DNA from: Methanonatronarchaeum sp. AMET-Sl
GTDB taxonomy: Archaea > Halobacteriota > Methanonatronarchaeia > Methanonatronarchaeales > Methanonatronarchaeaceae
Assembly (NCBI RefSeq): GCF_029854155.1
Contig: NZ_CP122958.1
Coordinates: 1,040,001-1,104,000, forward strand
Length of the DNA: 64,000 nt
Direction of reading: 5' to 3'
Below are positions 28,360 to 43,922 of this stretch, piece after piece. The number at the start of each line of letters is the position of its first letter. Positions within the stretch are counted from its first letter, which is position 1. Under the pieces are notes generated by a model. The model was not told the DNA's origin. It saw nothing but the letters and a program-made list of their open reading frames with translations, and did no database searches. A program made the translations under genes and the position numbers.

Positions 28360-29358
28360 TTAGAGTTTAGATGCTACGTATTCAGCGTATTCCTGTGTTC
28401 CAGCATCCCCACCTAAATCGTATGTGAGTTTCTCTCCCTCTTGAATTGCTTCTTCAACAGCCTGATATATATTGTTAGCTGCTTCTTTTTCTCCAATGTG
28501 TTTTAGCATCATTGTGCCTGTAAGTATCTGTGCGGTTGGATTAACTTTATTTTGGCCAGCATATTTTGGTGCGCTACCGTGTATTGGCTCGAAAACTGCT
28601 TTATCATGGCCATAATTACCGCCTGGCGCAACACCAAGCCCACCAACCAATCCAGCGCATAGGTCGGATAATATATCTCCAAACAGGTTTGTTGTCACAA
28701 TAACATCGTATAGCTCTGGTTTCTGAACCAATTGCATAGCCATGTTATCAACAATTCTATCCTCAAACTCGATTTCTGGGTAGTCACTAGCAACTTCTTT
28801 TGCGGTTTCCAAGAAAAGGCCGTTTGTAGCTTTAAGTATATTCGCTTTATGAACGGCTGTTACTTTTTCACGACCTTCCTGCAATGCATATTCAAATGCA
28901 AATCTTACAACTCGTTCACTAGCTTTTCGAGAAATTATACAATGAGATTCAGCCACTGAATGATCTTCGTCACAATAATGCTCCACACCACTATAAAGAC
29001 CTTCAGTGTTCTCTCTAACCGTTACTAAGTCAGCGTCTTTCACTCCAATACCAGGTAGGTTTTTAGTCGGCCTTACATTAGCAAACAACTTCAATTTCTG
29101 TCTAATTGCAACGTTAACACTGCGGAACCCAGAGCCAACTGGAGTGGTTATTGGACCCTTCAAAGCAACCTTATTCTTCTCAACAGACTCAATAACCTCA
29201 TCAGGCAACGGCGTTCCTTTTTCCTCCATTACACCTGCTCCAGCTTCAACCACATCATACTTTATGTCAACACCTGCAGCATCAATAACCGTCTTCGTTG
29301 CCTCAATAACCTCAGGACCTATACCATCACCAGGAATCAAAGTTACTCTGTGGGCCAT
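28360..29358 (-). CDS. leuB: Isopropylmalate / isocitrate / homoisocitrate dehydrogenase family
   Basis: NAD-dependent beta-decarboxylating dehydrogenase, 332 aa. Motifs: [12 protein letters not shown], substrate loop [27 protein letters not shown] region (Ser-x-Asn-x3-Arg), [14 protein letters not shown], the catalytic Lys/Tyr region [24 protein letters not shown] and [12 protein letters not shown]. By operon position it should be LeuB. The SVN-R substrate loop and YSGVEH are, however, closer to isocitrate dehydrogenases than to textbook LeuB, so substrate is uncertain. It overlaps leuD by 16 bases at the end of a four-gene operon. Confidence 0.75.
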   Translation of the reverse strand: MAHRVTLIPGDGIGPEVIEATKTVIDAAGVDIKYDVVEAGAGVMEEKGTPLPDEVIESVEKNKVALKGPITTPVGSGFRSVNVAIRQKLKLFANVRPTKNLPGIGVKDADLVTVRENTEGLYSGVEHYCDEDHSVAESHCIISRKASERVVRFAFEYALQEGREKVTAVHKANILKATNGLFLETAKEVASDYPEIEFEDRIVDNMAMQLVQKPELYDVIVTTNLFGDILSDLCAGLVGGLGVAPGGNYGHDKAVFEPIHGSAPKYAGQNKVNPTAQILTGTMMLKHIGEKEAANNIYQAVEEAIQEGEKLTYDLGGDAGTQEYAEYVASKL

Positions 29359-29855
29359 ACAAAATCACCTCGGTTTTTAATGTAGTTTGGAAGACCACCC
29401 TCACCAAGAACAGTCAACATGAAGCCAGATAATTTCTCACCACTATACTCTTCACCAGTAGTCAAATTTTTAACAACACCCTCTTCAGCATCAACCAATA
29501 GTTCATCCCCTTCATCAACATTACTTGAAATCCCTGGAACCTGAACTATCGGTAAACCAACATTAATAGCATTCCTGAAAAATATTCTGGCAAAAGATTC
29601 AGCCACAACACAAGAAATACCAGCATGCTTTATAACAAGAGGCGCTTGCTCCCGACTACTACCACAACCAAAATTCTCACCAGCAACAATTATATCCCCT
29701 TCATCAATACGTTCATAAAAATCAGGATCAATCCCCTCCATCGCATGTCTAGCCAGCTTATTCATATCCAACGTATCAAACTTATACTTACCCGGAATAA
29801 TCGCATCAGTATCAACATCATCTCCATAAGCACGTGCAGTTCCTTCAAAATTCAT
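29343..29855 (-). CDS. leuD: 3-isopropylmalate dehydratase-type small subunit
   Basis: 170-aa swivel domain of a two-subunit aconitase-family hydratase. It has [28 protein letters not shown] and the [12 protein letters not shown] segment. The specificity loop after GKY reads KFD(T), not the YLVY or YLRT patterns reported for archaeal isopropylmalate isomerase and homoaconitase, so substrate assignment from this loop is open. The ATG at 29855 follows the large-subunit stop by two bases. Wobble bases here are mostly G/T, opposite to the middle of leuC. Confidence 0.8.
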   Translation of the reverse strand: MNFEGTARAYGDDVDTDAIIPGKYKFDTLDMNKLARHAMEGIDPDFYERIDEGDIIVAGENFGCGSSREQAPLVIKHAGISCVVAESFARIFFRNAINVGLPIVQVPGISSNVDEGDELLVDAEEGVVKNLTTGEEYSGEKLSGFMLTVLGEGGLPNYIKNRGDFVWPTE

Positions 29856-29857
29856 GT

Positions 29858-31087
<1,230 letters not shown>

Positions 31088-31090
31088 AAT

Positions 31091-32317
31091 TTAAACCTCC
31101 TTATCGAAATGTCTATTCATTATTTCTTTGAATTCTTTGTCAAGTATGCAGGAGCTTCTTTTGTTTTCTTCATATAACTGCTGTATATCGTTATAAATCT
31201 CTTTAATCCGTTTATCGTTTTTATCGACTTTTAACTCGATGTTTTGTTCTTTTAATATGTCGTTGGTTTTTTTAGCTATCACTTCACGCCCGGATGAGTC
31301 ACCGATCATGAATTTTCGTTTAGCTCCAACCATCTCCGGTGGGTATGGTTCATATGTGAATGGGTTTTTGATAACTCCATCTGTGTGTATACCGCTTTCG
31401 TGTGCAAAAACGTTTTCTCCAACAACTGCTTTGTTGTATGGAACGTGGTAGTTTGCGTTTTCTTCGAGATAGTTGGCTAGGTCTTTGAGGACCGTTAGGT
31501 CATATTTATCTATTCCAAGTCGGTCGGTCAGGAATAACAATACTTTCTCTAGCTCGGCAACTCCTGCCCTTTCACCAAGCCCCATAACGGTCATGTTGCC
31601 CCAGTTTGCTCCATTCCAAAACCCTGATAACACATTTGCAACCCCTAATCCATAATCATCGTGTATATGCAGTTCAATGTCCTTTACTCCAAGGTCTTTT
31701 ATCTCTCTGACTAACTGGGGAATAGAGTAAGGTAGTTTTCCTTCAAAAGGAATTCCGTAGTTAAGGGTATCACAAATTCTGATTACTGCATCAGAATCTA
31801 TCTCAATAATCTCTTCTATAAATGGAAGTACGAAATCTTCAACTTCAGCTCTCGTTACGTCTTCAACGTGACATCTAGGCGTTATTCCGTGATCAACAAC
31901 CCCTTGCACAACCTCTAGATAACTCTCTTTAGCTTCCTCTCGACTTTCAAAACCTATTTTATCAAATAGATGGCAATCAGAAACAGAAGTTAATATACCC
32001 GTTTCTTCAATCCCATCCATACTTGTTACAAGCTCGATATCTTTTTTAGAAGCCCGGATCCACCCCGTTACCTCCGGTTTATCATAACCTAAATCAATCA
32101 TCTCACGAGTAACCTTCCGGTCCCTATCACTATACAAAAAGTTCTCAACCTTCTCAACCCCGATTTGATGTAAGTATTTATATATCTGAAGTTTATCCTC
32201 GCTTTTTATGACGACACCGGGCATTTGAGCACCCTCTCTTAAAGTACCGTCACTTATCTTAATCTCTTGATCAACTGGTAACTCAATATTTGGAAGATCT
32301 TCATATGATGTGATCAT
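31091..32317 (-). CDS. LeuA/homocitrate synthase-family acyltransferase
   Basis: DRE-TIM metallolyase, 408 aa, condensing acetyl-CoA with a 2-oxoacid. The metal/substrate motif is SDGTLREGAQMPG (in place of the usual RDGTR-type), with ELHIHDDYGLGVANVLSG for the metal-binding HxH region and FAHESGIHTDGVIKNP. There is no C-terminal LeuA regulatory domain, so it is not a feedback-regulated LeuA. A second LeuA-family gene, with that domain, lies at the right edge. This first gene of the leuC-D-B operon could therefore be an unregulated isopropylmalate synthase, or make homocitrate or citrate. Confidence 0.75.
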   Translation of the reverse strand: MITSYEDLPNIELPVDQEIKISDGTLREGAQMPGVVIKSEDKLQIYKYLHQIGVEKVENFLYSDRDRKVTREMIDLGYDKPEVTGWIRASKKDIELVTSMDGIEETGILTSVSDCHLFDKIGFESREEAKESYLEVVQGVVDHGITPRCHVEDVTRAEVEDFVLPFIEEIIEIDSDAVIRICDTLNYGIPFEGKLPYSIPQLVREIKDLGVKDIELHIHDDYGLGVANVLSGFWNGANWGNMTVMGLGERAGVAELEKVLLFLTDRLGIDKYDLTVLKDLANYLEENANYHVPYNKAVVGENVFAHESGIHTDGVIKNPFTYEPYPPEMVGAKRKFMIGDSSGREVIAKKTNDILKEQNIELKVDKNDKRIKEIYNDIQQLYEENKRSSCILDKEFKEIMNRHFDKEV

Positions 32318-32415
32318 TTTAACCGCCTACTAAATTATTAAGACCCATCGAGTCATTAAGAAAAAAACCCTAGCTAAAACAATGAGCCCTATATAATGTA
32401 ACGCTTAACCCTACC

Positions 32416-32465
<50 letters not shown>

Positions 32466-32602
32466 ACCAAAGAATCCATAAATAGATAGGTCTTTTTGGT
32501 TACAATAGTTCTCGATAACCCAATAATATTTACTAGTTAACTTGAAAGTTTTTGTAAACACCATGGGTTTTGAGAGTTAATAATTTAGCTGGATGTGTTT
32601 CT

Positions 32603-37774
<5,172 letters not shown>

Positions 37775-37782
37775 AAATATCT

Positions 37783-37805
37783 AAACCCCTCTAATTAAGG
37801 GGTTT
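37783..37805. terminator. Hairpin between convergent topA and panD
   Basis: AAACCCCT and AGGGGTTT pair perfectly (8 bp) around the 7-base loop CTAATTA, nine bases after the topA stop. Because it is palindromic it can act for both converging transcripts. Confidence 0.5.
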
Positions 37806-37858
37806 ACCCCTCTAGCCCGCTCAACCAATACATTTTTATTTTTGGTTCTTAGTGGTTT

Positions 37859-38200
37859 TTAGAGATAGGCCTTAAATCTATTCTCATCATCCACACTAAC
37901 AACTTTAGGGTCAACCTGAGAATCAGATAAAACAAAACTCATTATAGTAACATTCTCACCAACACTGATTTTGTTGGCCGCAGCGCCATTAATGCAAATT
38001 TCTCCAGAACCTGGTTCACCAGGAATGACGTATGTTTCAAGCCTAGCTCCAGATGTATTACTAACAACCAAAACACGTTCATTAGGCCATAAACCAACAT
38101 ACTTTAACAACTCACTATCGATAGTGATACTACCCATATAATCGACATCTGCTTCAGTAACCCTAGCCCGATGAATCTTAGACTTCAAAACACTTCTCAT
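37859..38200 (-). CDS. panD: Aspartate 1-decarboxylase, pyruvoyl type
   Basis: Makes beta-alanine from aspartate for pantothenate and CoA. 113 aa from the ATG at 38200 (MRSVLKSKIHRARVTEADVDY). The self-cleavage site Gly23-Ser24 lies in YMGSITID, Ser becoming the pyruvoyl cofactor; the usual INGAAA and active-site Lys/His are present (KSKIHRA). An upstream ATG at 38215 would add five residues. Bacterial-type PanD is unusual in a methanogen, where the PLP enzyme MfnA generally fills the role. Confidence 0.9.
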   Translation of the reverse strand: MRSVLKSKIHRARVTEADVDYMGSITIDSELLKYVGLWPNERVLVVSNTSGARLETYVIPGEPGSGEICINGAAANKISVGENVTIMSFVLSDSQVDPKVVSVDDENRFKAYL

Positions 38201-38412
38201 TAGAAAACACTCCAAGATCTAAATCAAAAATCCTTAGCCCTTAAAAACAATAACAGTTTCGAATAACAAAAAAATAATAAATAGTATATGGAAAGAAACG
38301 GAGTATCGGTGATAACCACGGTTTTTTTGTTAGGACTGTTAAGTGATCTATTTTTATTTTAAAACGGTAATTTTTGATGAAGAAGGGAACATCATTCCCT
38401 ACTTAAATAAAA

Positions 38413-38458
38413 AAAGGAGTCTGATGGCCCGTTTAACGATAATTTCGGGAACTCCTTT
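38413..38458 (+). ncRNA. Structured RNA element with oligo-U (unknown; terminator or leader element)
   Basis: AAAGGAGT (38413-38420) pairs perfectly with ACTCCTTT (38451-38458), and an inner CCCG/CGGG stem is nested inside. A T-rich run follows at once, and the DUF4013 gene starts 60 bases later. It could be a terminator of an unseen short transcript or a leader element. The 302-bp gap between panD and DUF4013 has no convincing gene. Confidence 0.4.
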
Positions 38459-38517
38459 ACTTTTTTTTGTTTTTGTTAGAAATCTTTTTATGTTTATATT
38501 TGATAAAATAGTTTGTT

Positions 38518-39192
38518 ATGTTAATGGAAGCACTTAAGTATCCTATTAAGGAAGATAAAGGGTTAATTAATATATTAATTGGTGGTTTATTACTCATATT
38601 GTCGTTTTTGTTGATACCTGCGTTTATAGTGATTGGTTATTTAATTAAGGTTGGTGCTGAAACCTCTAAGGGGTCTGATAAATTAATAGAGTTTGGTGAA
38701 TGGATTAATTTATTGGTAACTGGTTTTGTTGGCTGGATAATCACTATTATCTACTCAATAATACCTTTTTTGATTTGGGGTTTAATAGCATTTGTTTTAA
38801 TTGGTGTATTAGGTCTTGGTGGTGATTCAGCGTTTGTAGCTGGAATTGGTGTTTTAGGTTTCATAGTACTATGGCTGCTCGGATTGTTGATTGGAATATT
38901 GATTTATTACACAGTTCCTGCTGCATTGATAAACTATGGTCGTGAAAGTTCATTTAAAGCGGCTTTCCGATTATCCCAACTTAAAGAAATCTGGATGACA
39001 AGAGAATACTTCACAGCAGCTTTATTACCAATCTTCTTGATGATCATACAGTACATAGTGATTACGATACTAGGATTTACAATAATAGGGCTTATTTTAG
39101 TTCCATTCGTTGCATTCTATTTCCATCTAGTGATAATACGAATATTCGGAATTGCTTTCCGACAAGTAGTAGGCGGAACATCCGGACTATAA
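38518..39192 (+). CDS. DUF4013 membrane protein
   Basis: 224 aa with about six membrane segments, a conserved loop INYGRESSFKAAFRLSQLKEI, and a Gly-rich end. DUF4013 proteins are common in methanogens and haloarchaea, without a known role. Either ATG at 38518 or ATG at 38524 could be the start. A TATA-like TTTATATTTGATAAAAT segment sits just upstream. Single-gene unit, TAA stop. Confidence 0.75.
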   Translation: MLMEALKYPIKEDKGLINILIGGLLLILSFLLIPAFIVIGYLIKVGAETSKGSDKLIEFGEWINLLVTGFVGWIITIIYSIIPFLIWGLIAFVLIGVLGLGGDSAFVAGIGVLGFIVLWLLGLLIGILIYYTVPAALINYGRESSFKAAFRLSQLKEIWMTREYFTAALLPIFLMIIQYIVITILGFTIIGLILVPFVAFYFHLVIIRIFGIAFRQVVGGTSGL

Positions 39193-39310
39193 ACTAAAAA
39201 CCAAATTAATATAGCCTAATGGGTTTTTAGGTTTCCCTCCAAAAAACCTTATTTATTCTATTTTTTTTCTGTTTTTGGGGAAAGTGATAAGTAATATAAT
39301 TGAGAGAATT

Positions 39311-39348
39311 TTTATATAGGGATGGTGTTTAAAGCTGTCTCTGGAGGT
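39311..39348 (+). promoter_or_regulatory. TATA box and strong Shine-Dalgarno for the FMN-binding protein
   Basis: TTTATATA at 39311-39318 is followed by GGAGGT at 39343-39348, seven bases before the ATG at 39356. This is one of the clearest leadered promoters in the window, in contrast to the apparently leaderless Lpd-like gene. Confidence 0.55.
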
Positions 39349-39355
39349 AATTTAT

Positions 39356-39757
39356 ATGGTTAGAATACCTGATGAGGTTTTGGATTTGATTGGCGACCCT
39401 GATACTCAGATTGTTTTGGCGACTGCGGATGATGATTCTGTTCCGAATGCAGTGCCTATGAGGAATGTGTGGATAGTTGATGATGATAAAATGGCTTTAG
39501 GTGATGTTTTTTTCGATAAAACAAGAGAAAACATTGAGGCTAATGGAAGGATTAGTTTGAGTCTCTGGAAAGGTACTGAGGGATATCAAGTTAAAGGTAG
39601 TTGTGAAGCAATTAAATCCTCTGGTCCTTTGTTTGAAGAGAAAAAAGAGATGCTTGCGGAGAAAATGGATCTTGATTTAAAGGCTCTATGCATGATTGAC
39701 GTAGAAGAGGTGTATTCCACTACTCCAGGACCTGAAGCCGGTTCTAAAATAGTTTAA
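39356..39757 (+). CDS. Pyridoxamine 5'-phosphate oxidase-family FMN-binding protein
   Basis: 133 aa split-barrel flavoprotein. The N-terminal VLDLIGDPDTQIVLATADDD and PNAVPMRNVWIVDDDKMALG segments, then FFDKTRENIEANGRISLSLW, match the small archaeal members of the PNPOx-like superfamily. Such proteins bind FMN or F420, but substrates vary widely. It ends in TAA just before a T-rich stretch, and is convergent with mmp7. Confidence 0.8.
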   Translation: MVRIPDEVLDLIGDPDTQIVLATADDDSVPNAVPMRNVWIVDDDKMALGDVFFDKTRENIEANGRISLSLWKGTEGYQVKGSCEAIKSSGPLFEEKKEMLAEKMDLDLKALCMIDVEEVYSTTPGPEAGSKIV

Positions 39758-39805
39758 ATAAAAAAAGGGGTGTTGGGGGGGTTCATTCCCTCCGTTTTTC
39801 TTTTT

Positions 39806-40750
<945 letters not shown>

Positions 40751-40753
40751 CTT

Positions 40754-41311
40754 TTAGGCCTCCGTTATTTTGTTGTGGGTTTTTTGGAGACGTTCTATCC
40801 ATTTTTCTTCCATTGGTTCTTCGGTTGCTAGTATTGTGAAGACTTTCTTGGATTTAAGGCTTCTTCGGACTCTAAATCCTTCTGGTATTATCTGCCAACT
40901 AAGGTTTAGTAGTGTGTCTGTTATTTCTTCGCTTGGGGTTAAAACCATGTCTTCTATTTCGCTTTTTTTTATGTCTTTACAGATGATTTCAAGTCTTGTT
41001 GGTTGTTCGACGTTTGATTTACCAAATTCTTTCCATAGTTTTGATAGGAGGTTTGATGCGTAGCCTTCGTCACGTATTTCAAGTGTACATCCTTCTTCTG
41101 TGTCTCGTAGTTTTGCTATGTTTTTGATTTTGATTGGTTCTCGAATTCCTTTTACTTTGATGGAGATTATGAATATTGGTTCTTTTACTTCTATAACCAT
41201 GTGTATGTGTTCTACTAAACTTGATATACGTGAGTTTCTTATGATATCTCTAGCGATGTCTTTGTATCCTGCTCCTTCATCATTTGTTGGGCTTTCTACA
41301 GTTATCTTCAA
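40754..41311 (-). CDS. mmp17: Methanogenesis marker protein 17
   Basis: 185 aa, TTG start at 41311 (no ATG or GTG keeps the conserved N-terminus KITVESPTNDEGAGYKDIA). It has GCTLEIRDEGYASNLLSKLW and EGFRVRRSLKSK-type conserved stretches. It is part of the methyl-coenzyme M reductase activation complex together with Mmp7. The gene begins 29 bases after the last gene of the virus-like block and in the same direction, so read-through transcription from that block is possible. Confidence 0.9.
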   Translation of the reverse strand: MKITVESPTNDEGAGYKDIARDIIRNSRISSLVEHIHMVIEVKEPIFIISIKVKGIREPIKIKNIAKLRDTEEGCTLEIRDEGYASNLLSKLWKEFGKSNVEQPTRLEIICKDIKKSEIEDMVLTPSEEITDTLLNLSWQIIPEGFRVRRSLKSKKVFTILATEEPMEEKWIERLQKTHNKITEA

Positions 41312-41340
41312 GTTATTGGGCCTCCAATTTAGTGGTTATC

Positions 41341-42483
41341 TTAGGTTTTAGGTTTTTTATCGGGTTTTTCTATCTGTTTTTTTAGTAGGTTTGTCTCTGT
41401 TTCGATGTATTTTGCGAGTAATCTGGATTCGTTTTCTGATAGGTTGTATTCTAATCTGAGTACGTCTTTGTCTATATATCTTCCTTCTTTGGTTTTGTAG
41501 TTTTTTATGTATTTTTTGTTTTGTGTTTCTGTGATTTTGTCTCCGATTTTTTTGACTTTTTCTGTTATGCTGTCTTGTTTTTCTTTCCATCTCCATCCTG
41601 TTGATTCGTATGTATCGAATGTGTAGTTGGTTTTTGGAATTCCTTTGATTTTTAGTTCTATTTCCATTGGTTCGCCATCTGGACCTATATCTTTACAGAA
41701 AACGGCGTCTTTTTTTGTTAGTTTTTTTATTTTATCGCTGGATAGTCTTCTTATTTCTGGGTGTACGTCTTTTCCTGTGTGTCCTATTATTATTAGGTGT
41801 CCTTTGTGTTTTCTGAATTTTTTTAGTAGTTTTGAGAAGTATTTTGTTGTGTCATAGCTGTCGGAACCATATCCGGATACGTGGCTTGATGCTTCGTCGA
41901 AAACGAAGATTTTTTCTTTTTTATTGCTTGAAAGCCATGTTTTTAGGGCTTGGAAGTTATCGATGTATCTTTCTTTCTCTTTAAAGCTTTTGATGTTGCT
42001 GCCGATTTCTCTTCCATGTCCATTTGATTTCCAGAGTTCGGCTAGAAGTAACGCTAGGTCGGTTTTACCGGTACCCATTTTTCCATATACATAGCAGATC
42101 CAGACCGGTTGATCCATCTTTCTTTCTATTTTTCTGAGTGTTTTAATTCCTGAGATGTCTCTTCCACGGGTTTTCCGGCCACTAACTCTTTTCATAACTG
42201 ATATGTTGCCATCTATAACTGCTTTGTTTAATAGTGATGTTGCTTCTTTTCTGATTATTGAGATTGCTAGTTCACTGTCCATGAATTCAAGTGGGAGTTC
42301 TTTTTCTACTTTTTCTGATTCTCTATGGATTTTTTGCCAGTTGTGTGATAGATAGCTAAGGAGGTCGAGTGTTTTTTTGTTTTGAACTAGCCCCATATGT
42401 CTATGTAGGTATTGTATGTCGTCGTTGTCGACTTTTTCTTTGAGTTCTGAAGTGGATATGGATAGGGCTGATGGCTTAACCAA
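41341..42483 (-). CDS. P-loop NTPase, VP8-like
   Basis: 380 aa with Walker A YGKMGTGKTDLA (about 134-141) and Walker B KIFVFDEASS (about 194-203), then an Asn/His sensor-like LIIIGHTGKDVH. It resembles zonula-occludens-toxin-like or viral packaging ATPases and sits where pleolipoviruses carry their NTPase (VP8). The N-terminal third and C-terminal third are charged helical regions. TTG start at 42483. It is the last gene of the block, and TAA lies 29 bases before mmp17. Confidence 0.7.
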   Translation of the reverse strand: MVKPSALSISTSELKEKVDNDDIQYLHRHMGLVQNKKTLDLLSYLSHNWQKIHRESEKVEKELPLEFMDSELAISIIRKEATSLLNKAVIDGNISVMKRVSGRKTRGRDISGIKTLRKIERKMDQPVWICYVYGKMGTGKTDLALLLAELWKSNGHGREIGSNIKSFKEKERYIDNFQALKTWLSSNKKEKIFVFDEASSHVSGYGSDSYDTTKYFSKLLKKFRKHKGHLIIIGHTGKDVHPEIRRLSSDKIKKLTKKDAVFCKDIGPDGEPMEIELKIKGIPKTNYTFDTYESTGWRWKEKQDSITEKVKKIGDKITETQNKKYIKNYKTKEGRYIDKDVLRLEYNLSENESRLLAKYIETETNLLKKQIEKPDKKPKT

Positions 42484-42521
42484 AAAAACCAGAACTCCCG
42501 TTTTTATTTTGTTTTTTTGTT

Positions 42522-43160
42522 TTATTCGACATCTTTTTCATTCTCTCCGAATTCTTTTATCGTTTTCTCTACAACTTGGTTGACTATTTCTCCGTTGTAT
42601 ATTGATTGTTTTTCTATATGGCTAGCCATCTCCATTGTTATTTGATTTACTGCGTCCCTAACCATTGAGGGCATTCGTATTCTTGTTTTTAATCCTTTTT
42701 GAGCCATTTTTGTTAGTTTATCATGGATTTCTTGAATTTGTTCTTTATTTCTCAATAACTCGATATCGCTTACCGATCCTCGCCATGTGCCCTTTGCCTC
42801 CATTGTTTCAGGGTTGAATGATTTGCATATAAGTAGGTCTCCTTTTTTAGTTTTTTCTTTATGCAGTTTTCCTTCAACTACCTCTAGTTTTTGATATTGT
42901 TTTTCAGTTAACCTCCATAACCCGATTTCTCCCTCGTTAACTCCGATTTGAAGTATGTATCTTTGTTTGGGTTGAACTAACCAATCGATTAGTTTGGTTG
43001 CTGGTATGAAAGCGATTAAGCTACCTAAAACTAGTGTTAGGTAGAATACTGTGATGTATTGAGGCGGATCTAAGAAGGGTATTGTTAGGCCTATTGTTGT
43101 TATTAGAATTAGTGTTGTTGTGGCTGGCTGTTTTTTTATTTTATCTATCCATTTATCTAT
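42522..43160 (-). CDS. Two-TM protein with cytoplasmic helical domain, apparent ATA start
   Basis: The only ATG in the long frame (42803) would give a 93-aa fragment. The frame is open far upstream, and a strong GGGAGGT lies six bases before an ATA codon at 43160, giving 212 aa: IDKWIDKIKK, two hydrophobic helices (TTTLILITTIGLTIPF and ITVFYLTLVLGSLIAFI), a small beta domain and a long charged C-terminal helix region. There is no ATG, GTG or TTG between. Matches in topology the ORF just before the NTPase in pleolipoviruses. Function unknown. Confidence 0.65.
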   Translation of the reverse strand: MDKWIDKIKKQPATTTLILITTIGLTIPFLDPPQYITVFYLTLVLGSLIAFIPATKLIDWLVQPKQRYILQIGVNEGEIGLWRLTEKQYQKLEVVEGKLHKEKTKKGDLLICKSFNPETMEAKGTWRGSVSDIELLRNKEQIQEIHDKLTKMAQKGLKTRIRMPSMVRDAVNQITMEMASHIEKQSIYNGEIVNQVVEKTIKEFGENEKDVE

Positions 43161-43177
43161 TGAACTACCTCCCTTTT

Positions 43178-43348
43178 TTATAGATATCTGTTTATTAGGT
43201 TAACCCACCATTCAACGGATTGGTTGAATATCTCTGTTATTGAGTCTACTCCACCCATTATTAGGGGTATTCCTAGGAAAAGTATCGCTAGTAGGAATAT
43301 TATCTGTATTATTAGTTGGTATCTGGATTTCTTTTTGTTTTTAGACAT
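43178..43348 (-). CDS. 56-aa single-TM protein in the virus-like block
   Basis: ATG at 43348 to TAA at 43180-43178. A basic start (MSKNKKKSRYQ) is followed by one membrane helix (LIIQIIFLLAILFLGIPLIM) and a tail with Trp-Trp (SVEWWVNLINRYL). It lies between the 182-aa gene and the two-TM gene with 17-21-base gaps, so it is part of the operon. No homology known to me. Confidence 0.6.
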   Translation of the reverse strand: MSKNKKKSRYQLIIQIIFLLAILFLGIPLIMGGVDSITEIFNQSVEWWVNLINRYL

Positions 43349-43369
43349 GTTTTTACCTCTATAACTTGT

Positions 43370-43918
43370 TTATAGTATTCTATCTGGTTTGATTGATTCT
43401 TGTTGACGTTTTTTGGTTGCAATTAATGTGATGACTCCGATCCCGGTTATTATCCCTCCAATGGCTGCAGCTCTAACCTCCATCCAGCCGGGGTCTTCTT
43501 CTAACATACCTGTTTTTTCTATTAGTATCAGGGATTTTGTTGGAGTTGTTATTCCGAGAGCAGCTTCTCCTCGATTTTCGGTTACTTTATAACTGATTTT
43601 TTGGGTGCCTGGCTCTATTAAGAATGTTTCTTCGTTTATTATGATTAAATCAGTTCCAGTTGTTCTTATTCCGGTTGCATCACTTAGGGTTATTTTTAGG
43701 TGTGTCTCTGTTTCTATTTCTAGATTGAATTTATTGTCTGTAGCATCATAACTGTAATCTATTATGTAGGCGTTTCGATCTATCTGTATTGGTGTGCAGT
43801 ATATTTGTTGAGTGGTTATGGATACTGATATTACTATTAGAAGTATTAGTAAACTGGATATCCGTATCCAGTTTATATAGTTGTTTTTGTTTTGTTTTGG
43901 CTTGAGTTTTTGTTTCAC
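43370..43918 (-). CDS. Exported membrane-anchored protein, virus-like block
   Basis: 182 aa. A basic N-terminus (KQKLKPKQNK) precedes a signal/anchor helix (SSLLILLIVISVSIT). A beta-rich outside domain follows, and a second helix (AAIGGIITGIGVITLIA) with a basic tail ends the protein, so the middle faces outside. GTG start at 43918, with stop of the spike gene four bases upstream. It could be a companion of the spike. No family recognised. Confidence 0.6.
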   Translation of the reverse strand: MKQKLKPKQNKNNYINWIRISSLLILLIVISVSITTQQIYCTPIQIDRNAYIIDYSYDATDNKFNLEIETETHLKITLSDATGIRTTGTDLIIINEETFLIEPGTQKISYKVTENRGEAALGITTPTKSLILIEKTGMLEEDPGWMEVRAAAIGGIITGIGVITLIATKKRQQESIKPDRIL

Positions 43919-43922
43919 TTGT

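Noticed and set aside
38343..38537. A 64-codon frame before the DUF4013 gene
   Set aside because: It overlaps the nested hairpin and T run, has no ribosome-binding site and gives a low-complexity hydrophobic product.
42522..42803. A 93-aa protein starting at ATG 42803
   Set aside because: The open frame continues 119 codons upstream with clear membrane helices and ends at a strong Shine-Dalgarno before ATA, so the ATG is internal.
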